Source: Corythucha ciliata
Lineage: Eukaryota; Arthropoda; Insecta; Hemiptera; Tingidae
NCBI GenBank assembly: GCA_038030265.1
Contig: CM075938.1
Coordinates: forward strand, 9,835,009 to 9,899,008
Reading direction: 5' to 3'
Length of the DNA stretch: 64,000 nucleotides
How positions within the stretch are numbered: the first letter of the stretch is position 1; each line of letters starts with the position of its first letter. A model generated the notes under the pieces. That model saw nothing but the letters and a program-made list of their open reading frames with translations. It made no database searches and was not told the DNA's origin. A program made the translations under genes and the position numbers. Positions 43,501 to 53,600 of this stretch are shown one piece after another.

Positions 43501-46500
43501 GAACTTATTCATAAATTTATTTTTTAAGGTTTATTTACGCTAAAATAGAGCATAAATCGTGATCCGTTCGTAAAATAATCCAACAGTTAATAAATAAGCG
43601 ATTTTTGAAGTTTTAGGTCATTTCAAACACGCCAGCTAGCATGTTTGCGTCAAACGCGCTTTCCGAAAAAAAGTCACCTGTAATGTAGCTGTCGAAGAGC
43701 GGTTTGTTGTGTTTCTTTGCCTTATTTGCTACCAGAGCTCTCAAATAATAAAATAGTGGAGGATAAACAGATGAGCTATTTAGAGGCATGAAAAGGACAG
43801 AGAATACAACGACGATTACGCTGCGGAAAATGTTCGTTTTGGCGGGATTTCAAACATGCACACTTTTGTTGAGAAATAAATATTTCTGAGGGGGGTAAAA
43901 TTTTTATTTATTTATTTACGTGGAATGATTGATGTGCCTAATCGAAAACAAATATTTTTGGAAAATGTGAAACTTCCTCATCGCAGCTGAAAATGAAAAA
44001 AAAAAACTAAATCGCTACTTCGTTGCTAAGAATGAATAAAGCGCAAATTCAGGGATAAAATTCATGGAAAAAGTTCTAATTCACGGCTAAAATTAAGAAA
44101 AATCCAATTCACGGCTAAAATTAAGAAAAATCCAATTCGCGGCTAAAATTTGTGGCTAAAGTTGAGAAAAAGTCCAAATCGAAGGCTGTGGGTGAAAAAA
44201 CTCGGCAATTCGGGGCTAAAGCAGACAAAAATGTTACTTGCGGCCAAAATTGAGAAAAATGCGGTAAAATTGACAAAAATACGTCCATTCGCGGCTAAAA
44301 TTAAGAAAATCGCATATTCAAGACTTAAATTATGACCAAAGCTAATAAACGGTCAAAATAGAGAAAAAGTCACTGATTAAAAAGTCCATAAAAGTGAATA
44401 AAATAGCGCCCGAAATTGAAACAAATGTTCTAATGTATACTTCGAAGCTAAAACTAAGAAAACACGCTACTTTGCGGCTAATATTGAGACATTTATTAAC
44501 TAGCGCGACGGAAATTCGGAATGTTCAGTTTAAATTGAAAATAAGTGCCAATTCCAGGCTAAATTGAAAATTTCCCAGCCTGAAATTGAAACAAACAAAA
44601 TGTTTAGACTAAAATTGAGGAAAACGGCAAATTCTTAACCGAAAAAGCGAAATATTGTTCATTCACCGATGAAAAAACCAAGAAAATGCGTTACTTCGCG
44701 GCTAAATTAGTGAAAAAGGCCAATTCAATGCTCGCGATCAGCTGCAATAATTAGGAAAAGCGCTAATTCGTGAATGCCATTGAGTAAAAGTGGTAATTAG
44801 CGGCTAAACTTTGAAAAGACGGCTAATATTTAGAAAATCATCAAATATTGCGGCTAAAATTAAGACTTTTCAACTCAAATTGAGAAAAAGTGCTAATTCG
44901 CAGATACAAAGTGAATAATCAGCTGAAATTGAGGATAACGCCAATTCGTGGATAAAATTGTGAAAATTCGTTAAATTGAGAAATAATACGATACTTCGCT
45001 GCCAAAATGGAGAAAAATTGCTAATTCGTGACTGAAATTGAGAATACGCGGCCAAAATTGGGAAGAATCCGTAAGTTCTAATAGATGTACATCGTGGATA
45101 AAATTGAGACAAAGCGCTAATCCATTGCTAAAAGTGGGAACAAATTGCTAATGCATGGTTAAAATGTAAAAAAACGCTAATTTGTAATGAATACTGATAA
45201 AATCACTAACTATCGCGGATAAAATTTGAAAAATTCAGTTCAAATTGAAAAAAAGTTTTAATTCGCATATAGCATAACACTAACAAAGTAAAAAATCACT
45301 GAAATTGAGGAAAAATCCAAATCGTATCAAGAATAGAGAAAAATCGCTAATTCACGGCAAAAATTGACGAAAGTCACTAATTCGCGCCCAGCCTTATTAT
45401 CAAGGCCCGGATTTGTTATCAAGAAAAGGAAGAAAATAGAAAAAATGAAAGGTTTCCTGACATTGAAGCTCCTCTGGAGCGTAACTTCGGTTTGAGGTTA
45501 TAACTTTGGTTAGATATTTGCTGAGGTTGGACCATTTCCGTGGCTGTACCTTGGGTGAGGTCGGAACTTTGTTGTGCTTGGACCTTTGCTCTGGTTGGGC
45601 CTTATTGGGACATATTTCCGGTTGAAGGTTTACTGTGGTTTATTGGAGCATCTAGGAGCTACTCTGTGGCTGGGACCGAAAAACCAATTTCCCGGGCTTG
45701 GGCTCTTTCAAAAAGCCAAATTTCGAAGTTTGGGCACATCCTAAGACCTACTCTTGTGAATTTGGCCCGCTCAAGCATAAATTATTTCACGGGTTTGCCT
45801 CTTCCAGGGAACAAATATTGGGGGTGTGGCCCCTTGAAACAAAAAAAAAAATCTCTTGTTCTCACCCAAACCAAATTTTACGGACTTGGACCATTCAAAC
45901 TACAAATCGAAGGTTTTTAGACAAAAGATCCCTGGCTTTGCTCTTTCAAGATACCAAATTTCAGAATTTTAAAGTTTGGCTTCTTGCTTTTTTGGCTCAA
46001 TTGTCAATCGCTAACGTTTTTTGTAGCCAACAAATCGGGTTCCTGGACCCAATTGGAGTTCCGTTTTGGTTCATTTCGGGAGCTTCATTGGACGCTAACT
46101 TCCGATTTGTTCACCATGAGGGTCACATAATTACCAAACATGTATATCGATGAGTTTATGAAGATAATTGATATTTTTTTACTTAAAAAAAAAAAAAATG
46201 AATATGGGCCGCTTTGAAGGCCCAGGGCGTACAGGGGGAGGGAGGGTGAGTCAGTTTGGCTAAAATTAATAACAATGCCAATTTGCGGCTTAAATTGAAA
46301 ATACGGGAATTCGTGGCTAAAATTAAGAACACAGCCAATTTGCGGTTAAAATTGAAAATACGCCAATTCGCGGCAATTGGAGATATAACTTAGTTGCTAA
46401 AATGTATGAAAAGCGCAAATTCGTGGCTGTAAAGGGGAAAAACCCCGCTAATTCGGGGATAAAATTGTGAAAAACGTTACTTGCGGCCAAAATTAAGAAA

Positions 46501-48387
46501 AGTGCTAATTCACAGGTAAAATTTACAAAAATCACTCATTCACCGCTAGAATTGAGAAAATTATCAATTCGAGCGTACGGGGGCGTTGAGTCAGTTTGGC
46601 CATATTTAGAGTCAGCTTGGACGCTAAGTCCGTGAAGCCAAAGGCGCGTGTGCTCAGTATTGGCCATTTTTGCGAATTGTCGATTTAGCCATTCCTCAGG
46701 GCGGGAACCACGGTCATTTCAGGGCGTAAAAATCGCCAGTTTAGCCATTTTTAGGGCGCGAAAAATCAGTTTGGCTATTTTTAGAGGGGGAATAGCTATT
46801 TTCCCCATTTTTAGAGCGACAGTTGCCAGTGTCGATACTGTAACCCATTAGTAACGGAGTAACGAGTAACGTGTTTACTGCCCAGCTCTGTGAAAATTTG
46901 AGTAGATCTTTACGTGAAATTTCAGTATGTTCTAGAGCAAAAGTTTGTGTTATCCAACGATTTATTAATATCGGAGCTACGGGTACTAATTAAATTGAAG
47001 GATTCTTGAGGTTATTTGATCCGACGATGTCAAGGTTAAGGCTATAATAAAATTATTCCCTACTACTCGTAAAAGATAAACGCGTAATTGTTTTCCGGTA
47101 ATTAACAGATTAACCGAGATAGTAATAAAGGTCATTGTCATGAGAAACTGCAGTGATCTGAGTCAGAAGAGCTAATAAGGTGCTCGTCATTAAAACGACA
47201 TAACCTCAATCAATTTACCTGAGACTACTGTTGATGCTCGCGTTCGATTGGTTCAACTCTTCAAATTCCTCAAACGACCCGCTGCTGTTGTCCGAACCAC
47301 CGCTGACATGCCGCGACAGGGTCGCCACTTTGTCGCCGACATTTTTAACCCGCTCATAGACGAGACTCGCGACGGTTGTAACATTGCGTCGAATGATTCG
47401 CGTTGGACCGGTCACTTCAGCCAACAGTTCCTCGCCGCCGGTCGACACCCACGACAGCTGCTTCGTGAGAAAGAGACGAGCCGCTTCGGTGTTGATGAGA
47501 AGCACGTTGCTGGAGCTTTTCGCCTCTTTTTCCAAGTCTTCGTCGCCGACGTTTGACAGACTGCACTCGGTGGCGTCGGAGTTTTCCCCTGGGGAGTCTT
47601 CCTCGGAACAGGAGGAAGTGTTGTCGTTACTTTTTCTGTTGACGCTATTCTTACTAGTGGACGTTGACGCGCTAAGTGGCTCGCTAGATTTGTTGAAATG
47701 AACTCCTACGGATCCAGCTTCAGAATATGATTGCTGTGATACTGGGGAAAGAATTGTTTCGTTGACACATTGTGGGCATGATGAAAGAAAGACAGGATTT
47801 TCAGCGTTTACAACGTTTTTCGCTAGCTCTTCAGTTTCACGCTTGTGCGACAAAACTACATTAAAATTCGCTCCGCAGGCCACTATACTAATGTATCGGT
47901 TGTCGATGAAATTCACTTTTTTAGGCGCGACAAACTCCGAGGATATACCAAGCTGAGGATGCTCCCCTGATGCCCACAGTTCTCCTAGATCGGACAGAAA
48001 TAAAATTCCCATACCTCCAGCGGCAATTTTCTTGACATAAGCCCGTCGATTGGACGGCGTGTATCCATGAGCGCAGCAGGAGGCTTCCTCCTGCAAAAAT
48101 AGCTCCTCGAATAGCTCCAATTCAGGATCAGCTTTGAAAACACGACCAGCGTCGTTCACGTAGAAGAAATGACTGGGCGAGCAGGCGATATCGACGGCCA
48201 GGAGGTCGCTTTTTACAAACGTCACCCTTTCCCCGGTAACTGTACCATGCCATACCTGATGACTGCCGTCGAGAAAGAACAGGGAGTCCTCCACAGAGCA
48301 AAACTTGATCAAATCATTGGGTAGGGGTGGATCTTGGTCGACTATGCTGAGTTTTAGGCCATTCTTCCACAGGTGAATCAGACTCAT
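30812..48387 (-). CDS. ALS2: Alsin (ALS2), endosomal Rab5/Rac guanine-nucleotide exchange factor
   Basis: Fourteen exons on the minus strand, all with consistent phase: 47219-48387, 42238-42396, 41883-42137, 41270-41819, 40875-41201, 40596-40788, 40330-40510, 39977-40238, 39696-39910, 39379-39628, 39086-39300, 31397-31573, 30920-31316, 30812-30856. They give about 1464 residues, or 1441 if the 69-nt segment at 31103-31171 is an intron; human alsin has 1657. Domain order matches the family: RCC1-like repeats (1-528), DH (529-711), PH (712-884), about eight MORN repeats (885-1104), and a VPS9 module at the C-terminus. Alsin activates Rab5 through VPS9 on early endosomes and can also act on Rac1. 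The start ATG at 48387 opens a long first exon. Two introns of 4.8 and 7.5 kb are packed with ~30-bp arrays. No inactivating change is visible. Confidence 0.92.
31840..34150. repeat. Family A ~30-bp array inside the large 3' alsin intron, reverse orientation
   Basis: Around seventy degenerate units of the CAATTTTAGCCGCGAATTAG type. Near 33840-34150 the unit order reproduces that at 5330-5700 and, inverted, at 49980-50150 (GGAAGTTGCATCGTGAGACC and TATAGCCACGAATATTAG). C runs lie at about 31680-31692 and 32038-32048. Confidence 0.78.
34151..34440. repeat. Higher-order unit tail ending in a hAT-like terminus
   Basis: The shared tail GGGGGCTCAATCGAATA, then AAAAATCCTAATTTTTCCGC and a very GC-rich stretch, ends in TACCACGGTACGCTAGTG at about 34410-34427. 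Read inward this is CACTAGCGTACCGTGG, which closely resembles the left terminus of the complete hAT element (CAGTAGCGTAGCGTGG). The matching tail at 37480-37672 ends ATCACGATACGCTACTG. The terminus seems to be one end of the repeat-bearing unit. Confidence 0.6.
34900..35620. repeat. Family B array with GC-rich spacers, reverse orientation
   Basis: Units with GAAATTGCAAGTTTTGGG and GAAATTACAAGTTTC, broken by spacers such as GGGCTAGCCAGTCCCGACTG (near 35288) and GACTAGCCGGCCCTAAGCC. This is the inverse of the block at 8120-9830, with the same combination of ~30-mers and GC-rich spacer. It lies inside the 7.5-kb alsin intron. Confidence 0.7.
36110..37690. repeat. Family A array and hAT-like terminus, reverse orientation
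   Basis: Degenerate family A units, then from about 37050 the same ordered landmarks as at 5330-5900 and 33840-34440: GGACCTTAAA, AATCGAATATTCAGCC, CACTGTCCAACC, AAAAATCCTCATTTTG and a G14 run. It ends with CGATACGCTACTG at 37660-37672. Read from that end it resembles a hAT terminus. Confidence 0.65.
37740..38420. repeat. Family A array, forward orientation
   Basis: Units such as AATTCGCGGCTAAAATTGAA run opposite to the neighbouring block 36110-37340. The orientation switch falls near the hAT-like terminus at 37672. It is still inside the alsin intron. Confidence 0.68.
38430..38860. repeat. Family B remnants plus short direct repeat
   Basis: Reverse family B units (GAAATTACAAGTT, GAAACTGCAAGTTTC) with one GC-rich spacer near 38580. 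Two near-identical copies of AAATTGGTTTTTTGAGTGAG follow, 36-40 bases apart at about 38832 and 38870. Confidence 0.6.
39086..39628 (-). CDS. ALS2: Alsin exons 10-11, helical region before VPS9
   Basis: Exon 10 (39379-39628) encodes [20 protein letters not shown] and [18 protein letters not shown]. Exon 11 (39086-39300) encodes [21 protein letters not shown] and [19 protein letters not shown]. Both match the conserved alsin segment ahead of VPS9. The donor after exon 11 opens a 7.5-kb intron made mostly of repeat arrays. Confidence 0.87.
39696..40510 (-). CDS. ALS2: Alsin exons 7-9, MORN repeats
   Basis: About eight MORN repeats (YxGxWxxGxxxGxG pattern) span three exons: 40330-40510 ([30 protein letters not shown]), 39977-40238 ([30 protein letters not shown]) and 39696-39910 ([16 protein letters not shown]). 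MORN repeats connect PH and VPS9 and support alsin oligomerisation and membrane binding. Confidence 0.9.
40596..41201 (-). CDS. ALS2: Alsin exons 5-6, PH domain
   Basis: Exon 5 (40875-41201) encodes [20 protein letters not shown] and [20 protein letters not shown]. Exon 6 (40596-40788) encodes [20 protein letters not shown] and [16 protein letters not shown], the last PH strand and C-terminal helix with its conserved Trp. The split falls at a normal PH loop. Confidence 0.88.
41270..41819 (-). CDS. ALS2: Alsin exon 4, DH (RhoGEF) region
   Basis: A 550-nt exon. It encodes [14 protein letters not shown] DH helix 1 ([20 protein letters not shown]), [20 protein letters not shown] and [20 protein letters not shown], then [20 protein letters not shown], typical of the alsin DH domain. 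Boundaries are CAG|GATGAG and AAA|GTGAAT. Confidence 0.88.
41883..42396 (-). CDS. ALS2: Alsin exons 2-3, remaining RCC1 repeats
   Basis: Exon 2 (42238-42396) encodes [17 protein letters not shown], a classical RCC1 blade. Exon 3 (41883-42137) encodes [32 protein letters not shown] and [15 protein letters not shown]. The junctions are CAG|G and AAA|GTATGT for exon 2, and CAG|A and AAA|GTAGGT for exon 3. These complete the N-terminal propeller. Confidence 0.9.
42520..45400. repeat. Family A ~30-bp array inside the first alsin intron, forward orientation
   Basis: Nearly 3 kb of units such as GCTAATTCGCGGCTAAAATT followed by GAGAAAAA, at about 28-31 base spacing, all plus-oriented and strongly diverged. 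It lies in the 4.8-kb intron between alsin exons 1 and 2, opposite in orientation to the main array of the later large intron. Confidence 0.8.
45480..46130. repeat. Different degenerate repeat with TTTGG-rich units
   Basis: Units containing CAAATTTCGAAGTTTGGGC, TTTGGACC and GGCTCTTTCAA recur at about 40-55 bases. They differ in text from families A, B and C. It is flanked on both sides by family A blocks, and the 126- and 151-residue open frames here derive from it. Confidence 0.55.
46250..46830. repeat. Family A then inverted family C array
   Basis: 46250-46580 holds forward family A units (AATTCGCGGCAATTGGAG-like). 46590-46830 holds units of the type TTTAGCCATTTTTAGGGCG, the inverse of family C at 27360-27935. 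The change of family is abrupt. No gene is visible. Confidence 0.65.
46840..47218. other. Start of the first alsin intron, non-repetitive
   Basis: No gene or array recognised. It is intronic sequence adjacent to the donor of alsin exon 1. Confidence 0.5.
47219..48387 (-). CDS. ALS2: Alsin exon 1, RCC1-like N-terminal part
   Basis: Encodes residues 1-389. The first 190 residues form RCC1-like blades ([52 protein letters not shown]). A serine-, asparagine- and glutamate-rich region of low complexity follows ([17 protein letters not shown]), and then a conserved segment [15 protein letters not shown]. It ends CTCAG|GTAAAT. The 4.8-kb intron that follows is mostly array sequence. Confidence 0.88.
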
Positions 48388-49500
48388 TTCTCTTGTTTTT
48401 CACATTGTTGATTGTGCAGGCTCTGACATCTTAATTTAAGGAACTCCCTACTTCTTGTTTACCGATTTTCTCACAAAACATAACTTTAAATTCCTTTCAT
48501 GACGGGAGATCATTATTTTATTTTACTAGTTGCTCACTCACTATCACACTGTTATCACAGGCCCATTGGCACAAATTATTGCTTAAATTCACGATCTTTT
48601 CATGCCAGGTGGGCGTGAATTCGTTTGAATTTAACAAATTATATTAATTCGCGTTAATTGATGTCGTAATTTCACCAAAATAAACAAATAAGAACTGTCA
48701 AAGTAATAAAAATAATAATAAAAAAGGCACCTTGCGCACTCCGTCCAATCCACCATATCACAATCACCCCACCCAACCAAAAACTCAAATGACAGACAGA
48801 GCTCTTCCAGATACTTTTTTATTTTAGTTCCCTTTGTCCTGTGTGTCAAGACGTACTCAATGTTTCCGATTATTAGCGTTCGCTATAATCAGTTTTAATT
48901 ATTTCGTCGCCAGTTTGTTAATTAAAGGGACGATTGCACAGTGCGCGAAGTTTGTTTCCCCCTTCAGGATAAAGGGCCAGTGAAATTGAGTTAACGCCAG
49001 TCTCTACGATTATAAATGCAATTCGCGGGAGAAAAAAGTGGAATAAACCTGTGACAGATTCGAAAAAACGCTTAAAGGTGAGTGGGCTAGTGTAAGATAT
49101 TTTGTTGGTGTGTCTTGGAATGATACAAGGAAGACTTGGCTCCATTGTGGGCTCTGCGAATCATTTCGCACTTATTCAAAAACGAAGAGATTCTCTCGTT
49201 GTGAGTTGCAACGTGTTCAGTCAAGTGGTAAACTCGCTCTTGGTCAAGATCTTGACCAAATGTTTCCAAATTGAACTAATGAGTTGGCATGAATCAATTC
49301 ACCTCAAGTGTCCACTTGTGTGTGTATTATCATGAATCCCCCTCCCCCCAGAGGTACTCCAATTATGAAAATACTAACTGAGTCGCTTAAGACCCTCATA
49401 CGGGGGAAGAAAAGTTGCTGCACAGCACCAAATGGGACGGCCTCAACCAGTGCCCTTTTTCTGATCCCCCCCTATGGATCCCCAGGCATAATATCCCCAG
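48388..49500. other. Upstream flank of alsin, no gene recognised
   Basis: It probably holds the alsin promoter and 5' untranslated region, but no TATA/initiator pair at correct spacing was found. Open frames at 49087-49269 and nearby show no domain. Confidence 0.4.
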
Positions 49501-49760
49501 TGGCGGATTTACGGGACGGGGTGGGTTTTGGGGGTTCAAACCCCTCCTAAGAAGGTGGTGTGCTATAGTTTGTTGATCGCTGTACCAATAAGAGATTTAT
49601 TTAACTTTTCTCGCACCAAAGTAGGTACTGTAAAAGGGGGAGCTGTATATTATGACACCCCTCTATCTACCTTCGTTCACAATGTAACAGTCAGTGCCAC
49701 AGTCAGGGGCGTAGCTCCGGGGGGGATATGGGGGATAGATCCCCCCCTCTAGCTAGCTAC
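49500..49760. mobile_element. hAT-like terminal sequences (non-autonomous remnants)
   Basis: AGTGGCGGATTTACGGGACG near 49500 and CAGGGGCGTAGCTCCGGGG near 49710 are typical hAT-superfamily left termini, each followed by a G-rich to C-rich hairpin-like stretch (GGGGGTTCAAACCCC; GGGGGATAGATCCCCCC). No matching right ends or transposase were found, so they are nested or truncated remnants. Confidence 0.5.
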
Positions 49761-49979
49761 AAGTATACGAACGAAGCAGCACTAGTACCATAACGAAGAG
49801 CCCCATAAAATCTCCAAAAATTGAGCATTTCACGTTGAAGTTAGGTTTAGCAGATTTTCTGGCCTTAAAGCAGCCCGAAAAGGTCCGAGTACTTCCAGCT
49901 TTTTCCTTGGACTTCAGACCCAACGCAGAAGTGTCCCGATGTACGGGGGGAGGGGGTCGCCCCGGACCCTCTACCAGAC

Positions 49980-50645
49980 AAAAATCGGTAATACTCGTGG
50001 CTATAGCTGCTAAAAAGCGCTGATTCGTGGTCTCGCGATGCAACTTCCAGACTAAAATTAAGAAAAAAATCGCTGATTCGCGGTACATAGAGGCCATTCT
50101 TCGAATAAATTGTGGACACCAACGCAAAAGTGCTGTATTTGGGCAAACTCCCAAACTGGAAAATTCACAACTGAAATGGCGTAAAATCGCCCATTCGCGC
50201 ATGAAAAAGGGAATAGGATGCTGAACAGCCGCAAAATTAGCACAAAACGCTATTTCACAGCTGAAATTGGGAAAAATCGCTAATTTGCAATTTGCAGATT
50301 TATAAAGTTATGGACAAACGTTAATTCGCGGATAAAAAATGAATAAAATCACTAATTCGCGGCAAAAATTGAAAAAAATCACCAACTAGCGAAGATAAAA
50401 TTAATAAAAACGTTAATTTTCAGTTCAAATTGGGGAAAAGTGCTAATTCTCAGTTAAAAATGGAAAAAATTGATAATTTGCAGCTTAAATTGAGTCAAAC
50501 GCCAGTTCTTGGCAAAAATTGACTAAACTCGGTAGGTAATGCACGGGTTGGAAACGCTACCACGCTGCCAAAATTTAGAAAACGCGAAAATTCGCTGCTA
50601 AAATTGAGAAACATCACTAATTCTCGAATTGAGTGTCGTGAAATT
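49980..50645. repeat. Family A array, forward, with conserved higher-order segment
   Basis: 49990-50150 is the inverse of the ordered segment at 33860-34020 and 5330-5530 (CGTGGTCTCGCGATGCAAC; GCGCTGATTCGTGG). Ordinary family A units follow. The Jockey-like element is inserted at the right edge, and the array resumes at about 54530. Confidence 0.7.
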
Positions 50646-50820
50646 TGTATTTTTTTTTTAAAAATATATAAGACCAACTTAACTCAAGTTTTACAAGTTG
50701 TACTTTATAGCTCAGATTATATTGCTTCATAGGCGGATTTGTTTTAACCAGTATAAATATCACAGGGTAAATATGTATATATAGGTAATTAAATTATGAG
50801 CATGTCTTATCACAGAAAAA

Positions 50821-53539
50821 TCACAGCCGGAATTTTTCTTGGAGTAGGCGGGGTTTTAGTCTCCTTGATATTGGTTGGCCCAAAGCAAAGTGAACTGCAC
50901 GATTTACCGTTCGTATATTCGTGTGGAAATTTTCAAATTTCTTTGATATAGCGTCGTGGATCGGGGGTAGTTTTAATTCTCTGTGGAGTTGGGTGTTTCG
51001 AACATACCACGGGGCGTTCACCGCCATCCTCAGGATTTTATTTTGTATAACTTGAATTTTGGACAATTTTGACGCCGCTGCTGCTCCCCATACTTCGCTT
51101 CCGTTGAGCATCAATGGAAGAATAATTGATTTGAAGACCAGGACGCAAAATTCTGGTTTTAGTGTGCTCTTCCTGTTGTCGCAGTCTGGCATAGCCTTCC
51201 CCCACTTTTTTATGATGTGCTTTTCCCAGGTTAGCCGTCTATCCAAGTGAAGTACGAGGTATCGCACCGAAGATTTCTTGTCGTTCCATTTGATAATATG
51301 GTTTTCTATATGGAGTTCAGGTGGGTCGGCAGGAAAGCGAAGGGTGAAGATTTTTGCCTCGCATTTGCTCTGATTTGTGATGATTTTCCATTTTCTCGTG
51401 TAATCTTGTATCTCTGCTACGGCTTCATGCACGTCGTTGCGAGCGGCTGTTATATTTGATCTTGTCGAGTAGATGCAGGTGTCGTCCGCAAATGTTGCGA
51501 CTTGGACGTTTTGCGGTCGCGGGAAATCACTCGTGTAAATGTTGAAGAGCATGGGCGACAGTACCGACCCTTGGGGAGTACCAGCTCCAATTCGTTTTGT
51601 ACTGGAAATGCTGTCGTTGATTCGAACATAAAAGGACCTTTGGGAGAGGAAGGAACACAATGTTTCGTAGATATATTTTGGGAGCCCTATGTTTTTTATC
51701 TTATATTTTAGTCCGACGTGCCAGACCTTGTCGAAGGCTTTTTCTAGGTCTAAGAAAAAGGCAACTGTATGCTCCTTATTCTCAAAACCTCTGACGATAT
51801 CTTCCGTCACTCTATATGACTGGTGGACAGCGGAATGGTGTGGGATGAAACCGAACTGTTGATGTGGAATTAGATCATCTACATAAGGAGTCAGACGGTG
51901 TTGGATGCACTTTTCGAAGAGTTTACCTAGTATAGGTAGTAAGCTGATTGGCCGGTAGTTTTCGACGAGTTTGCTGTTCTTCCGCGGTTTGGCGAACACA
52001 ATGACTTCGGCTGTTTTCCAGGCGGGTGGGAAATGCCTTTTTCTCAGGCATTTATTAAATATATTTAAAATTGCCATCGTTCCTTTCCTTGGTAAGTTGC
52101 GGATTAAGATTGGGGGGATACCATCGTGCCCGGGGGTTTTTTTTATGGTCAACCCTCGAATATACATTTTTAATTCGGATGGAGTGACGTAGTTTATGGG
52201 CAGTTCAGCAGACTGGATTGGAGTGTTAACGTACTCCGTTATGGCGGGGTCGTCTACCTCGTTGTCAGAGCGTGAAGTCTCTGCAAACACATTTTCGTAG
52301 TACTCGGCGAAAATATCACACTTTTCTTCGTCTGAGGTGATGACACACTCGTTGTGCTGTAATGGGGGAATTACATTTACCTTTCTGGTGAGCTGTCGAG
52401 TAGCTCTCCACAGTGAGTTGTCGTCGGGGTGGGCGTTATCGACATATCTGGCGTAGCTTTCAAATCTATGTTTGTCTAAGTCTGCTGAAACTTCTTTTTG
52501 AAGCCTGTTCAATTCGATTTTCAAGGACGGTGCTCTTGTCCTTTGCCACTGCCTTCTGAGGCTGTTTTTTCGTTTGATTTTTTCGGTGATGGAGCGAGGG
52601 ATACATTCTACGTAGTTACAGGATTTATTCAGTTTTGAGGAGATTTGGGATGCGGCAACAGCTTGTTTTATTGTATTTTGGACGTCGTCAATAGATATGT
52701 CTATTTCTTCGGATGTTTGCATACTACAGTTTATTTTCAAGTTTTGATTTATGTATGATTTGTATTTTTTCCATTCGATAGGACCTTTTATCAATTTGCT
52801 ACGAGCTTAGTGTTGAATTGGTGTAGATCTGAAGGTGGTTATTGTTGGGGAGTGGTCCGAAAATGGTTCTGGCATTGTTATTGAGGATATTTGCTTTGGG
52901 AAACCCTTTGCGATGGCTATGTCGAGGATATCTGGTTCTGAGCTGCTCCTGAAGAAGGTGGGCTCGGAAGGTGCAACTACATCGAAGTTGTGACGGGATG
53001 AGAGGTCGAGTAATAGTCGTCCGGCCATGTTTGTTTTTCGACATCCCCATGTTGAATTTTTCGCGTTTAGGTCTCCTACTAATAGGTGTTTGCCGTTGCC
53101 GAGTAGAGTGGTGAGGTCGTTTTCTGTTAAGCGTTTATTTGGGGGCCTATATACGGATACGGCTGCAACTTTGATTTTGGGAATAGAATGGATCTCGATC
53201 CCAGCAGCTTCGATGCTTGGTGAACAAGGAAGATGGGTTTCCGTGTGAGGGAGATTTGTCTTGACAAGGATCGCAACTCCGCCCCACGACCTCCCCTCTT
53301 GACGGTCATACCTATATGTTTTGTAACCTAGTATCCCAAATCTATCGGCTTGTTGGAGGTGGGTTTCTGTGGGATATGTTGTGCTGGTATAAAAATACTC
53401 GAAGCTCGTTCTGTTTGCCTAATACTCCATTCGCGTTCCAATTGGAGATATTCAATTGTCGTATATTTATTGAGGACTTTAGCACATTCGTGATTTGCTG
53501 AGGAGCACGCGCTTGGTGATCAGCGTTCATAATTTGCAA
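50821..53539 (-). pseudogene. Jockey-like ORF2: endonuclease and reverse transcriptase
   Basis: The N-terminal apurinic-type endonuclease has NWNANGVLGKQNELRVFL, SWGGVAILVK, VYRPPN, HLLVGDLNAKNSTWGC, SEPDILDIAI and SDHSP. The reverse transcriptase (50821-52794) has NYRPISLLPILGKLFEKC, AFFLDLEKAFDKVW (catalytic D), GTPQGSVLSPMLFNIY and VATFADDTCIYS (the FADD active site), then a thumb and a C-terminal tail. A frameshift near 53355 splits the endonuclease start. An in-frame TAA at 52807-52809 separates endonuclease from reverse transcriptase. All active-site residues are otherwise kept. Confidence 0.9.
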
Positions 53540-53600
53540 TGACTTTTAAAAGGAATGGGATAATTTTTGGTATGAGGGGTTCGAGGGATTTTATGATGGT

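Noticed and set aside
42520..45400. CRISPR-like appearance of ~30-bp periodic arrays
   Set aside because: The genome is eukaryotic, units are diverged without alternating constant repeats and unique spacers, and there are no cas genes.
45540..46153. 126- and 151-residue open frames as genes
   Set aside because: They derive from a degenerate repeat with TTTGG-rich units inside an alsin intron; no start context or domain is visible.
47248..47701. Plus-strand open frames of about 100 residues within 47.2-47.7 kb
   Set aside because: They are shadows of alsin exon 1 on the opposite strand, with no domain.
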